From NCBI GenBank assembly GCA_002862305.1, contig PKCS01000075.1, positions 1 through 35,318 on the forward strand: a DNA stretch of 35,318 bases, written 5' to 3'. Shown in pieces: positions 1 through 8,294 of the stretch (within the stretch, counting starts at the first letter, position 1; every line of letters starts with the position of its first letter). The notes beneath the pieces are model-generated. The model did no database searches. It was not told the DNA's origin and worked only from the letters and a program-made list of their open reading frames with translations. Source of the DNA: Phycisphaerae bacterium. Lineage in GTDB: Bacteria; Planctomycetota; Phycisphaerae; Phycisphaerales; SM1A02. Position numbers and translations under genes: made by a program.

Positions 1-1
1 C

Positions 2-697
2 GACCGGATCGTCGCCGGGACCTGGGCGGTCGCCGCGGCCGCGACCAACGGCGAGGTCGTCCTGGAGCGGTTCCCCTGGGACTCCCTGCTCGCGATGATG
101 GACGTCCTCCGGCAGATCGGGGTGCGGATCGAGCGACTCGACGACGGCCCGGACTGCGCCCGGGAGGCGACCGTCCGCGTCACCAGCGAGCGCCACCTGA
201 GACCCGCGGTGATCACCACCCAGCCCCACCCCGGCTTCCCCACGGACCTCCAGGCCCAGTTCATGGCCCTGCTTTGCCTCGCCGAAGGCAACAGCGTGAT
301 CACCGAGAAGATCTACCCGGAACGCTTCATGCACGTCGCGGAACTCTCCAGAATGGGAGGGCTCTTCACCCGGCAGGGACCCACCGTCGTCGTGCAGGGG
401 GTGAAGTCCCTGATCGGCGCCCCGGTCATGGCCAGCGACCTGAGGGCGTCAGCCTGCCTCGTGATCGCCGCACTGGCCGCGAAGGGCCAGACCACCATCA
501 ACCGGGTCTACCACCTCGACCGGGGATACGTGCGGATGGAAGAGCGTCTCAGCCAGCTCGGGGCCAACATCCAGCGGGTCAAGGCGCCCCCCCCGAATGC
601 CGTGCCCGAGGTCCGGGAGTCGACCAAGTCAGCTCCCGAGATCGAGATCATCGGCACGTCGCCTGCGGCGGCCGACCTCGTGAAGACCGATCGCTGA
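2..697 (+). CDS. murA: UDP-N-acetylglucosamine 1-carboxyvinyltransferase, C-terminal part
   Basis: MurA transfers enolpyruvate from PEP to UDP-GlcNAc, the first committed step of peptidoglycan synthesis in the cytoplasm. The gene is cut by the window edge; the reading frame is open from base 2, starting DRIVAGTWAV, which matches the middle of the family. Visible signatures are the block HPGFPTDLQAQFMALL, whose Asp is the catalytic general base in characterised MurA, the segment around ITEKIYPERFMHV, and DLRASACLVIAAL with the substrate-binding Arg. After the conserved C-terminus (GYVRMEERLSQLGA) there is a poorly conserved tail of about 35 residues. The last 69 bp overlap the 3' end of the convergent methyltransferase gene. 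Family assignment is secure; the N-terminal portion, including the fosfomycin-target Cys position, is not in view. Confidence 0.96.
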   Translation, partial: DRIVAGTWAVAAAATNGEVVLERFPWDSLLAMMDVLRQIGVRIERLDDGPDCAREATVRVTSERHLRPAVITTQPHPGFPTDLQAQFMALLCLAEGNSVITEKIYPERFMHVAELSRMGGLFTRQGPTVVVQGVKSLIGAPVMASDLRASACLVIAALAAKGQTTINRVYHLDRGYVRMEERLSQLGANIQRVKAPPPNAVPEVRESTKSAPEIEIIGTSPAAADLVKTDR

Positions 698-1483
698 AGC
701 CACCGCCACGTTCAGCGAGCGTGACTGGTCGTCCCCGATGCCCGGTATCTCGAGGACCTGGTCGCAGAGCTGCAGGGTCGCCTCCCGGAGCCCGCTTCCT
801 TCCGCGCCCACCAGCAGCACGCATCGGTCCGCGTATTCCATCCCCTCGATGTCCGAGGCGCCCGACGTGTTCTCGAGCCCGATCACCCTGAATCCATGAT
901 CCCGGCGCAGGAGGTCGATGGTCCCCGGCCACGGGTCGCAGATGGCCCAAGGGACCTGGAACACCCGTCCGGTCGAGATCCTGATCGACTTCCTCAGCAG
1001 TGGGTCGGAACAGTCCGGTGACAGCAGCACCCCCTCCGCACCGAGGCTCGAGGCGTTCCTGAACAGGGCACCCATGTTGTCCACGTGCACCACCCCCTCG
1101 GCCGCGAGGATCGTCACCCGCCTGCGTGCCAGCAGCGACTCCACCGGTTCGAGCCCCTGGAGGACCTGCCGGCGACTGCCGAGGGCGAGGGCACCTCCGT
1201 GGAAGCCGTAGCCGCTGATCTCCCTCAGCGCCCCGGGCTCCGCCACGTAGACCGGGACGTCCGCTCCAAGCACCTCGAGCCGGGCGTGAAGACGCTCCGC
1301 GACCTCCGCTTCCACGAGGACCGACTCGGGTCGCCACCCGCTGTCCAGGAATCGCGCGAGGACCCGTTCCGATTCCACGGTGAACAACCTTCGCGTCCCC
1401 CGCAGGTCCGCATCACGGAGTTCCCGGTAGTCAGCGAGCCGATCGTCCCCGGGGTCAGCGATCCTGATCATCGGCGTGGTCAT
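629..1483 (-). CDS. SpoU/TrmH-family RNA 2'-O-methyltransferase
   Basis: A predicted SAM-dependent trefoil-knot (SPOUT) methyltransferase acting on rRNA or tRNA ribose. The SpoU motifs are in order: an NMGALFRNASSLG segment (motif 1, with the Asn and Arg typical of the family), LLVGAEGSGL (motif 2) and IPGIGDDQSRSLNVAVASAI (motif 3). The N-terminal part (TRRLFTVESERVLARFL) looks like the substrate-binding domain of these enzymes. The start at 1483 gives MTTPMIRIAD and overlaps the upstream mce gene by 29 bp; Met at 1471 is an alternative. The reading frame stays open further upstream, but that part lies within the mce gene and looks non-coding. The Arg-rich C-terminal tail overlaps murA. The exact RNA substrate cannot be told from sequence. 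Confidence 0.88.
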   Translation of the reverse strand: MTTPMIRIADPGDDRLADYRELRDADLRGTRRLFTVESERVLARFLDSGWRPESVLVEAEVAERLHARLEVLGADVPVYVAEPGALREISGYGFHGGALALGSRRQVLQGLEPVESLLARRRVTILAAEGVVHVDNMGALFRNASSLGAEGVLLSPDCSDPLLRKSIRISTGRVFQVPWAICDPWPGTIDLLRRDHGFRVIGLENTSGASDIEGMEYADRCVLLVGAEGSGLREATLQLCDQVLEIPGIGDDQSRSLNVAVASAIGLHEVGRRRRRADDLDLGS

Positions 1484-2792
1484 CCTGCGGAACCGGTCCG
1501 GGCCGCCCGCGATCACCACGGGTGGTCGCCTCGAATCGACTCTGGGCCGATTCGTAGTCGCGGAGCGACTGCTCGAGCATCTCGACCAGACGGTCCATGG
1601 TCTCCTTCGAGCCGAGCTTTTCCTCGGGCAGGAGGGGGCGGACCTCGCGTATGGAGTCGAGCGTTTCCTTGATCTGGACGGCGCTGCTCGCCCACTCACT
1701 GAACGCCGCGTACCTCGTCATGAGGCCGACCTCTTCCCGGGATGGCCTCTGGAGCAGCGGGATGCCCAGCGAGGAGATGACCTCGTCGAGGGTGATCGAC
1801 AGCTGCTGGGAGGCCAGCGTCGTCTGCGCCAGCGCGTAGTCGATCGAGAAGCTGGCTCGCGAGGCGATCTTCTGCATCTCGCCCACGATGCGCTCGAAGT
1901 CGTCGATCGATCCGCGGGCGGTCTCGAGGATCCGGTCGAGCACCGGCATCGTCTCGGACTCGAAGTCGTCGACGACCTGGGAGTAGGAATCCAGGATCGA
2001 CTGGTAGGCGGACTCGATGAGCGAGATCTGCTGCGGTGAGAGCCGGGATTCGATCCTCCCCACCGCCTCCGATGTCCGGCCGAAGGAGTCCTGGACCCGG
2101 TCCATGCCCGCCGAGATCCGCTCCCCCTCGCGACCGATCCGCTCGATCCTGCCGAGGAGTGATTCGTAGCGACGCTCCCAGCGGGGAAGATCCTCGTCGA
2201 TCGTCGTCCTCAGTTCGATGAAGTCGCGCTGGATGTCCTCCAGCGTCGGATTGTCGCTGAGGTCCTTCGCCATCGTGCGGAACCCGTCCACGGACGTCTC
2301 GATGTTCGTGATGATGTCGTCCACGGACTTCGCGCCCTTCGGGCCGAGCACGCTCGAAACCCCTGACGCACCCCTCGTGATCTCGATGGTCGAACCATCG
2401 GCCAGGTCCTTGGAGTCCTTCCCGTCCCCGGTCTTCATGATCAGCAGGTCGTTGGTCCCGCCCAGCAACGAACTCTGCTTGACGATCTCCACCGACTCCT
2501 TCAGCTGGAGCCTGCGATTCAGGGTGATCCTGACCAGGATGCGGTCGTCGTCGAACTCGACCCGATCAACGTTCCCGACCACCAGCCCCCCGTAGATGAT
2601 CTGGCTGGAGTCGTTGATGCCGTCGACCCCCATCTCCAGGGGGACCGAGATGGTGAAGGACGGACCCTTCTCCGCGGACCGCTTGCCCAGCTCCATGGAG
2701 ACCAGCACCGCGGTCATGAGGACGAACAGCGTCACCGTCAGGCAGAGTCCTGCCTTGTAGTCGCTTCGCGCCCTCTGTGGAGACCTGCTCAA
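1455..2792 (-). CDS. MCE/MlaD-family lipid-transport protein (second of a pair)
   Basis: A 445-residue membrane-anchored MCE protein. MCE domains form hexameric rings that bind and carry phospholipids or other hydrophobic molecules across the periplasm. The N-terminus is short and basic, followed by one membrane helix (about residues 14-32), so the bulk is periplasmic. The MCE domain spans about 45-140, with GGLVVGNVDRVEF and SLLGGTNDLLIM as landmarks. The remaining ~300 residues are mostly predicted helix with many charged heptad-like stretches, consistent with a coiled tube or needle extending from the ring. It lies 48 bp after the other mce gene and overlaps the methyltransferase start. 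The MlaE permease and MlaF ATPase genes that usually accompany such proteins are not nearby. Confidence 0.85.
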   Translation of the reverse strand: MSRSPQRARSDYKAGLCLTVTLFVLMTAVLVSMELGKRSAEKGPSFTISVPLEMGVDGINDSSQIIYGGLVVGNVDRVEFDDDRILVRITLNRRLQLKESVEIVKQSSLLGGTNDLLIMKTGDGKDSKDLADGSTIEITRGASGVSSVLGPKGAKSVDDIITNIETSVDGFRTMAKDLSDNPTLEDIQRDFIELRTTIDEDLPRWERRYESLLGRIERIGREGERISAGMDRVQDSFGRTSEAVGRIESRLSPQQISLIESAYQSILDSYSQVVDDFESETMPVLDRILETARGSIDDFERIVGEMQKIASRASFSIDYALAQTTLASQQLSITLDEVISSLGIPLLQRPSREEVGLMTRYAAFSEWASSAVQIKETLDSIREVRPLLPEEKLGSKETMDRLVEMLEQSLRDYESAQSRFEATTRGDRGRPGPVPQDDHADDQDR

Positions 2793-2840
2793 CTCATCGG
2801 ACCTCGTCGGCGTTGTGAAATGGGTTCCGCGTGCGATGCG

Positions 2841-4151
2841 TCACTGGTCGACGATCTCGGAGAAGAGCCTCTCCTGGGCCTTCCGGTATCGTTCGAGTGC
2901 ATCCATCACGTACTTCTCGACGTCCTCCCGAAGCTGGGGACGCTGTTCCAGCGCCTCCGGACTCATCTCGAAGACAGTCTGGAAGGACTGGGCGGCCGAT
3001 TCCAGCTCACTGGTCGCCATCACGTAGCTGCGAGCGGATTCGTAGAGGTTCTCGTGCTCCAGCACGTCGGTCGACGGGGTGTAGAGGATCTTCCACGGGC
3101 TCCTCCGGATCTCCAGGGCGACCAGCTTCAGCTGGGACGTCGCCTGGCGGAGGTTCGCGAGGGTCATGGTGATGTCGGGCATGCGGAGGATGAGTTCATC
3201 GTCGATGCGGGTCAGTGCCTCGTCGAGGGTCTTGATCCCGTTGAGTCCGCGCTGCATGAGTTCCTCGACCTGGTTCATGGTCTTGACCCGGATCTCGTTC
3301 ATCACCTCCCGGCCGTCGTCGGTCATCGCCACCAGGTTCTCCATGGTGCTCGAGACCCGGGGGGTGTTCTCGTCGAGGAGGTCCCCGATCTGGTCGAGCT
3401 CGCCCTGTGCGGTCGTGAGCAGCGGGGCGACCTGTCCCATGGCGCTGTCGAGCTTCTCCGAGGCATCGTCCACCCGGGTGAGGGCGAGCGTGATCCGCTT
3501 CGCCCAGCCGTCGTAGTCCGAGCGAAGCTGGGCCACCATCCGCCTCACGTCGACCAGCATGGGCTTCACGTCCGCGTCCCATTCGTCCGGGATCTGGGTG
3601 AGGAACTCGGAGAACTCGTTCACGTTTTCCAGCACCCCGGTGGTCCGTTGTGCGTTGGCGGGCCCGAGCAGCGTGGCCATCATCCCGCCTCCGGCTCCCG
3701 CCTGGATGACGGAGCCTGGTTCAAGCGGCTTGGCGTCCGGATTCTCCTTCGTGGGACCGCCGACGCTGGTGAAGTTCAGCCACCCCATGCCTCCCAGGAG
3801 CGGCAGGTAGCGGGCGACGCTCGCGTTCTCGTAGAGCTTGATCTGCGGGTCCAGCTCGAAACTGACTATCAGGGACTTAAGTTCCTGCGTGCCGTCCGCT
3901 TCGGTCTCGAACTTCGGCATGACCTCGGTGACCGTTCCCCGGTCGAGGCCGCCCACCTTGACGTTGCTGCCCTCGGACAGGCCGTTGATCCCGGCACTGA
4001 CGGAGAACTGGGCCTTGTAGGGGACCCGGGACACGAAGGGGTCCCACCCCGAGAGGACCACCAGCACCGCGATCGCGAGGCCGAGGCTGACGAACACGAA
4101 GACCCCCGCCTTGAAGTCGTTCTGCACTTTTTCGCTGTTGCTCTCAGCCAT
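2841..4151 (-). CDS. MCE/MlaD-family lipid-transport protein (first of a pair)
   Basis: A 436-residue paralogue of the next gene with the same plan: a short cytoplasmic N-terminus (NDFKAG), one membrane helix at about residues 15-34, then the MCE domain (about 42-140; FSVSAGINGLSEGSNVKVGG is the classic pattern with the VKVGGL strand), and a long helical C-terminal region. The MCE domain carries a charged insertion around ETEADGTQELKS. A Gly-rich stretch (AGAGGG) links domain and helix. The gene starts 57 bp beyond the end of rho in the same orientation. Met at 4151 is in frame with the conserved anchor; a purine-rich GGAG lies about 12 nt upstream, further than ideal. Function as part of an envelope lipid shuttle is inferred from the family. 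Confidence 0.87.
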   Translation of the reverse strand: MAESNSEKVQNDFKAGVFVFVSLGLAIAVLVVLSGWDPFVSRVPYKAQFSVSAGINGLSEGSNVKVGGLDRGTVTEVMPKFETEADGTQELKSLIVSFELDPQIKLYENASVARYLPLLGGMGWLNFTSVGGPTKENPDAKPLEPGSVIQAGAGGGMMATLLGPANAQRTTGVLENVNEFSEFLTQIPDEWDADVKPMLVDVRRMVAQLRSDYDGWAKRITLALTRVDDASEKLDSAMGQVAPLLTTAQGELDQIGDLLDENTPRVSSTMENLVAMTDDGREVMNEIRVKTMNQVEELMQRGLNGIKTLDEALTRIDDELILRMPDITMTLANLRQATSQLKLVALEIRRSPWKILYTPSTDVLEHENLYESARSYVMATSELESAAQSFQTVFEMSPEALEQRPQLREDVEKYVMDALERYRKAQERLFSEIVDQ

Positions 4152-4208
4152 CGGGCCATTGCTCCAATCCTGTCAACAGTCTCTCTTCAATCGGAGACAG
4201 TGTCCAAC

Positions 4209-5408
4209 TCAGCCGCTGATCATCTGCTCATTCGTCTTGAATCGCTGCATCGCACCAAGGAGCTGTTCCACCTGGACGTGAGGCGGCATGTTCGTAAGCC
4301 GCCTCCTGAGGGCACTTACCGTCTTCAGTTCGTCCTCTTGCATCAGGAGGTCCTCCTTGCGGGTTCCGGACGCCGCGAGGTTGATCGCGGGGTAGATCCG
4401 CTTCTCCGAGATCGCCCGATCGAGGATCAGCTCCATGTTCCCGGTTCCCTTGAACTCCTCGAAGATCACCTGGTCCGCCCGGGACCCGGTATCCACCAGG
4501 CAGGTCGCGATCATGGTGAGGCTCCCGCCTTCCTCGGCCTTCCGGGCGGCCCCGAACATCTGCTTGGGGACCTCCAGTGCCTTGGCATCCAGCCCGCCGG
4601 ACATGGTGCGTCCACTGGAGGCGTACTTCTTGGAATTGTTGAATGCCCGTCCCAGCCTGGTGAGCGAATCGAGCAGGACCACCACGTCCTTGCCCGCCTC
4701 GACCATCCGGCGCGCCCGTTCCACCGCGAGCAGCCCGAGGGCGATGTGCTTCTCGACGCCTTCGTCGTTGCTGGAGGCCAGGACCGTCGCGGGGACGTTG
4801 CGCCTGAAGTCGGTCACCTCCTCCGGCCGTTCGTCGATGAGGAGCGCCACCAGCTCCACGTCCGGGTGGTTGTGCTTGATCCCGAAGGCGATGTTCTGGA
4901 GCAGGATCGTCTTGCCTGCCTTGGGCGGGGCGACGATCAGACCGCGGGTACCGAACCCGATCGGGCAGAACAGGTCGATCAGCCGACAGGCGGGGGGGCA
5001 GCCGTCGTGCTCGAGGTTGAGACGGGGTTGCGGGTCGATCGGGGTGAGTTCGAGGAACTCCTTCCTGGTGGAGTATTCCTCCGGGCTGAGGTCCTCCACG
5101 CTCAGGATCTCCTGCACCACCTGCCGGACGGGTCGGCCGCCTCCGCCCCGTCTCCGCCTGCGCGCCTTGCGCTCGACCACTTCCACGGTCATCCGGGACG
5201 CCGGCCGGAAGGGGCACTCCCCGGCGAGTGATTCCGGCACGAACGGGTCGTCCTTGGCCTCCACCAGACCGTCCCCGAGCTGCCTCAGTCGGGCATCGGC
5301 CCCCTCCTGGAGCTGCAGCAGCCCCGTGACCGTACGAGGCTCGCCGGCATCCGGTCCTGACTTGGACTCCTTCGCGGCGCGATGCGTGTCGGGTTTGGTC
5401 TCTTTCAA
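4209..5408 (-). CDS. rho: Transcription termination factor Rho with a divergent RNA-binding domain
   Basis: Rho is the hexameric RNA-dependent ATPase that ends transcription. The C-terminal motor is canonical: Walker A APPKAGKT at residues 160-167, LLIDERPEEVTD, Walker B region VVVLLDSLTRL, the Q-loop stretch SGGLDAKALEVPK, EEFKGTGNMEL and the R-loop SGTRKED. The N-terminal half is odd. The usual helical Rho_N domain is absent, and where the OB-fold RNP1 motif (GFGFLR in E. coli) is expected the sequence reads GADARLR (36-42), followed by a basic KARRRRRGGGGR tract at 81-92. At 399 residues it is slightly shorter than E. coli Rho. The start is TTG at 5408, preceded by GGAAG at a normal distance. 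Motor assignment is certain; a change in RNA preference is inference. Confidence 0.95.
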   Translation of the reverse strand: MKETKPDTHRAAKESKSGPDAGEPRTVTGLLQLQEGADARLRQLGDGLVEAKDDPFVPESLAGECPFRPASRMTVEVVERKARRRRRGGGGRPVRQVVQEILSVEDLSPEEYSTRKEFLELTPIDPQPRLNLEHDGCPPACRLIDLFCPIGFGTRGLIVAPPKAGKTILLQNIAFGIKHNHPDVELVALLIDERPEEVTDFRRNVPATVLASSNDEGVEKHIALGLLAVERARRMVEAGKDVVVLLDSLTRLGRAFNNSKKYASSGRTMSGGLDAKALEVPKQMFGAARKAEEGGSLTMIATCLVDTGSRADQVIFEEFKGTGNMELILDRAISEKRIYPAINLAASGTRKEDLLMQEDELKTVSALRRRLTNMPPHVQVEQLLGAMQRFKTNEQMISG

Positions 5409-5583
5409 GATCGGCTTCCCATGAGGTGGCCCTTGGTCGGTCTGCCGCCAACCGGTACCCGGGTACCGGCGGTTGGTGAATCGTGCGTTGGCAGGTCCTC
5501 GAGCGCCCCCTCCCCGGTGTCCGGGTGGATGCCGTCCACGGGGGAGGCGTTCGAACCAATTTGAGCAGCGCCCACCATCGATG
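5409..5583 (-). promoter_or_regulatory. rho leader region with strong dyad symmetry
   Basis: These 175 bp between psuG and rho hold no convincing ORF. An 18-bp perfect palindrome, CCGGTACCCGGGTACCGG, lies at 5452-5469. Its flanks can also pair as CCAACCG (5448-5454) with CGGTTGG (5470-5476), giving an alternative hairpin. Further upstream on the rho mRNA a C-rich stretch at about 5500-5540 can fold with GTGGA/TCCAC at its core. Rho genes in other bacteria are autoregulated through their leaders, so an attenuating role is plausible but only inferred. No clear -35/-10 pair was found. Confidence 0.4.
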
Positions 5584-6606
5584 TCAACTTGCCGAGCGAG
5601 CCAGCGATCCTGCCGCTTCGGTCGCGAGCCGCGCGTTGTTCAAGAGCAACGCGATATTCGCCTGCAGGGCACCGCCTCCCGTGGATCGGGCGAGGTGGTC
5701 CAGCAGGAACGGCGTGACCTCGAGGCCGTTCACTCCCGCCGCCGCCGCCTGCTCGAGGCCCTCGCCGAGGCAGGCCTCGACCAGCATCGCTTCCATCGCG
5801 AGTTCCCCGGGCAGTTCGTTCATCAACAGGATCGCCTCCTCCCGGTCCAGGGTGCCCCAGTGATGCCGACACAACTCGCACAGCCGATCAAGGTCGTCGA
5901 CCATCGGGATCTCCAGCGTGCCCGGCACCCCCTGCACGGTGAACCTGGGCAGGTGGCCCACCCGCCAGCCGACGACCGGGATCTGGTTGGTGTCGAGGAA
6001 CTCGCAGGTCGCTGGGAGGTCGAGGATGACCTTCGCCCCCGCTGAGACCACCAGCGCCCGGGTCGAGGCGAGCGCGCGCAGGTCCGCCGAGACATCCCCG
6101 TGCTGGCTCCATCCCCGATGCACGCCACCGATGCCACCGGTCGCGAACACCCGAAGGCGGTTGGTGCCGTCCCGGGAGAGTCGTGCGTTGGCCGCGTCCA
6201 TGATCGCGAGGGTGCCGGCCACGGTGGTCCCTCCCGAACCCCCCGAGGCGACGACCCGGGCGAGATCTCGCGTCGAACACTTCTCGACGGTCTCGCCGGC
6301 CAGTCGTTCAACCTCATCGGGATCGATCCCCACCCGGAGCACGCCATCGAGCACGCAGCAGCTGGCGGGTACGCCGCCCAGGGAACGGACCAGCTGCGAG
6401 ACTCCCCGGGAGGTCGCGAGGTTCGCGGGCGCATCCTCGTCCCAGAGCACTCCCTTCGAGAGCCGGTGGCCGAACACCGCCGGGACTGCATCCATCGGTT
6501 CGCGGGGCAGCCCGTGGGTGAGCACCGCCGTCTCCAGGACCACCACCGGCGATCCATCCGCCAGGGCGTCTCGAACCTCCGGGTGGACCAGGACCCCGTC
6601 GGTCAT
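5584..6606 (-). CDS. psuG: Pseudouridine-5'-phosphate glycosidase
   Basis: PsuG (indigoidine synthase A-like fold) reversibly splits pseudouridine 5'-phosphate into uracil and ribose 5-phosphate, the second step of pseudouridine salvage. The protein is 340 residues and follows the E. coli enzyme throughout: VVVLETAVLTHGLP (catalytic Glu25), VEKCSTRDL (Lys109), FATGGIGGVHRG, DVSADL (Asp171), SAGAKVILDL (Lys192) and VNGLEVTPFLL near the C-terminus. Relative to E. coli there is a short insertion before the FATGG motif. The partner kinase psuK is not adjacent. The start codon lies one base after the helicase stop codon (TGA-g-ATG), so the two are probably translationally coupled. Confidence 0.95.
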   Translation of the reverse strand: MTDGVLVHPEVRDALADGSPVVVLETAVLTHGLPREPMDAVPAVFGHRLSKGVLWDEDAPANLATSRGVSQLVRSLGGVPASCCVLDGVLRVGIDPDEVERLAGETVEKCSTRDLARVVASGGSGGTTVAGTLAIMDAANARLSRDGTNRLRVFATGGIGGVHRGWSQHGDVSADLRALASTRALVVSAGAKVILDLPATCEFLDTNQIPVVGWRVGHLPRFTVQGVPGTLEIPMVDDLDRLCELCRHHWGTLDREEAILLMNELPGELAMEAMLVEACLGEGLEQAAAAGVNGLEVTPFLLDHLARSTGGGALQANIALLLNNARLATEAAGSLARSAS

Positions 6607-6607
6607 C

Positions 6608-8095
6608 TCACCGTCGTCCAGATCGGGAGCGTCCCATCATGCGCTTGGGGGGCAGCTTCTTGGGCACCATTCCCCCCGGGAACTTGCTCTCGTCCTTGGT
6701 GTCGAGGCCTTCCGCGGTCAGGTGGCGGCTCTTGGCCTTGATCTCGCGTTCCTTCTTGCCGGCCTGGTGCTCCCGATCCGCTCGCACGTCGCTGGGAACC
6801 GGGCCCGGCTTGAAGTCCTCGATGGTCATTCGCGGGATCTCGGTGTTGGCCAGCATCTCGATCGCGGTGAGCAGGTCTCCCTGGTCCGGCGAAACGAAAC
6901 TCCAGGCCACCCCGTCGCGTCCCGCTCGGGCGGTTCGACCGATCCGGTGCACGTAGATCTCAGGGTCCTCGGGGAGATCGTAGTTGATCACATGGGTGAT
7001 TCCGTCGACGTCCAGGCCTCTCGAGGCGAGGTCGGAACAGACCAGGACCTTCAATCCGCCGCTCCTCAGCTCGCGGATGACCCGGTTGCGCTTGCCCTGG
7101 ATCATGTCGCCGTGGATCGCGTGGGCGGCGATCTTGTCCCGGTCCAGGGACTTCTGGATCTTGTCGACCGTGCGCTTGGTCCGGCAGAAGACCAGGCTCA
7201 TGGTCGGGTCCTCCTTCGCGATGAGGTAGCTCAGGAGCCTCGGCTTGTCCCACCGTTCGACGCTCACGTAGCTCTGGGCGACCTGCTGAACCGTCAGGCT
7301 CTTCCCGGTGGTGACGATCTTCTTGGGGTTCGACATGTAGGAGCGTGCGAGCTTCTCGATCTCGCCCGAGATCGTCGCGGAGACGAAGATGGTCTGCCGC
7401 TTCTTGCTCATCCTGCCCAGGATCTTCCGGATGTCGTCCCTGAATCCGATGTCGAGCATGCGATCCACCTCGTCGAGGATCGCCATCTTCACGTTGTCGT
7501 ACGGGAGGTGCCTGCGCTCGTTCATGTCCATCACCCGGCCCGGGGTGCCGACGATGATCTCGGGCCGCTTCTCAAGCTTCGGTACCTGCTTGTGGATCGG
7601 CTGGCCACCGTAGACCGGCACGATCTGGTGCCCGCTGTGGCGTGCGAAGTCCTTCAGCTCCTCCGCCACCTGGATGGCGAGCTCCCGGGTGGGGACGAGG
7701 ATCATCCCCGCGAAGGCGTCGCCCTTCTCGATCATCCCGAGCGCGGGCAGTCCGAAGGCCGCGGTCTTCCCGGTCCCGGTCCTCGCCTGCCCCAGCACGT
7801 CCTCGCCATCCAGCGCGAACGGGATCATCTGGGACTGGATCAGGGTCGGGTGGACGAATCCCTTCTCCTCGAGAGCCTTCTGGACGTCCTCGGACAGCCC
7901 GAGATCGGAGAACTTCTGGTCGAGCGCGAAGGTCTCGGGATCATCGACGACCGGAGGCGGGGCCTCGGTCACCGGCTTCCTGGTGTCCGTGGCCGTGGTC
8001 TCGGTCTCGGTTCCGGATTCCTGGTCCTGGTTGCGGCCGGATCGCCTTCGTCGTCGTCGCCTGCGGGGGCGGGGAGCGTCACTTCGTTCGGTCAT
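6608..8095 (-). CDS. DEAD-box RNA helicase (DEVD variant)
   Basis: A 495-residue ATP-dependent RNA helicase of the RhlE/CsdA type, likely acting in ribosome assembly or RNA turnover. In order: a basic, low-complexity N-terminus with a run of eight Arg (residues 11-18), the Q-motif region (FSDLGLSEDVQKALEEKGF...PTLIQSQ), Walker A ARTGTGKT (about 104-111), PTRELA, TPGR, motif II DEVD (208-211) where the family norm is DEAD, SAT (239-241), DLASRGLDVD and HRIGRTARAGRDG. The C-terminus is short and basic. Met 8095 is chosen because the upstream frame enters the divergent alr gene and loses helicase character. No strong Shine-Dalgarno is visible. It heads the helicase-psuG unit; which RNA it acts on is unknown. 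Confidence 0.93.
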   Translation of the reverse strand: MTERSDAPRPRRRRRRRRSGRNQDQESGTETETTATDTRKPVTEAPPPVVDDPETFALDQKFSDLGLSEDVQKALEEKGFVHPTLIQSQMIPFALDGEDVLGQARTGTGKTAAFGLPALGMIEKGDAFAGMILVPTRELAIQVAEELKDFARHSGHQIVPVYGGQPIHKQVPKLEKRPEIIVGTPGRVMDMNERRHLPYDNVKMAILDEVDRMLDIGFRDDIRKILGRMSKKRQTIFVSATISGEIEKLARSYMSNPKKIVTTGKSLTVQQVAQSYVSVERWDKPRLLSYLIAKEDPTMSLVFCRTKRTVDKIQKSLDRDKIAAHAIHGDMIQGKRNRVIRELRSGGLKVLVCSDLASRGLDVDGITHVINYDLPEDPEIYVHRIGRTARAGRDGVAWSFVSPDQGDLLTAIEMLANTEIPRMTIEDFKPGPVPSDVRADREHQAGKKEREIKAKSRHLTAEGLDTKDESKFPGGMVPKKLPPKRMMGRSRSGRR

Positions 8096-8294
8096 GTGGG
8101 GGATCTGCTTTTCGGGGTTCTGTTGGTCTTGGATGGAAACGAGGACCTTCGTGGTCGCCAGTTCGTTCCACCCCGGTCTGTCCGTCCGGGAGGGTGGGTT
8201 GTTCGATGGTTGCCGGTTCGTGCCGCACGCATCGAGACGGTCATGGTATTCTCCCATTCGAACCGATACAAACCATGGGAATGCAACGGACTGC
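8096..8294. promoter_or_regulatory. Divergent intergenic region, helicase / alr
   Basis: 199 bp separate two divergent start codons and must hold both promoters. A TATTCT hexamer at 8247-8252 could be a -10 for alr but has no matching -35. For the helicase strand a weak TTGTAT / 17 bp / TACCAT pair can be read in the same stretch. Neither is convincing. No riboswitch-like structure or ORF was recognised. Confidence 0.3.

Noticed and set aside
4171-4176. Perfect minus-strand TTGACA before the first mce gene
   Set aside because: No -10 at 16-18 bp; the expected position falls in the start codon region and reads CGATGG.
2820-5231. Very long plus-strand open frame of 803 codons
   Set aside because: It runs antisense through both mce genes and rho, is rich in His, Asp, Leu and Arg as expected from GC-rich antisense, and matches nothing; the minus-strand genes have clear family motifs.
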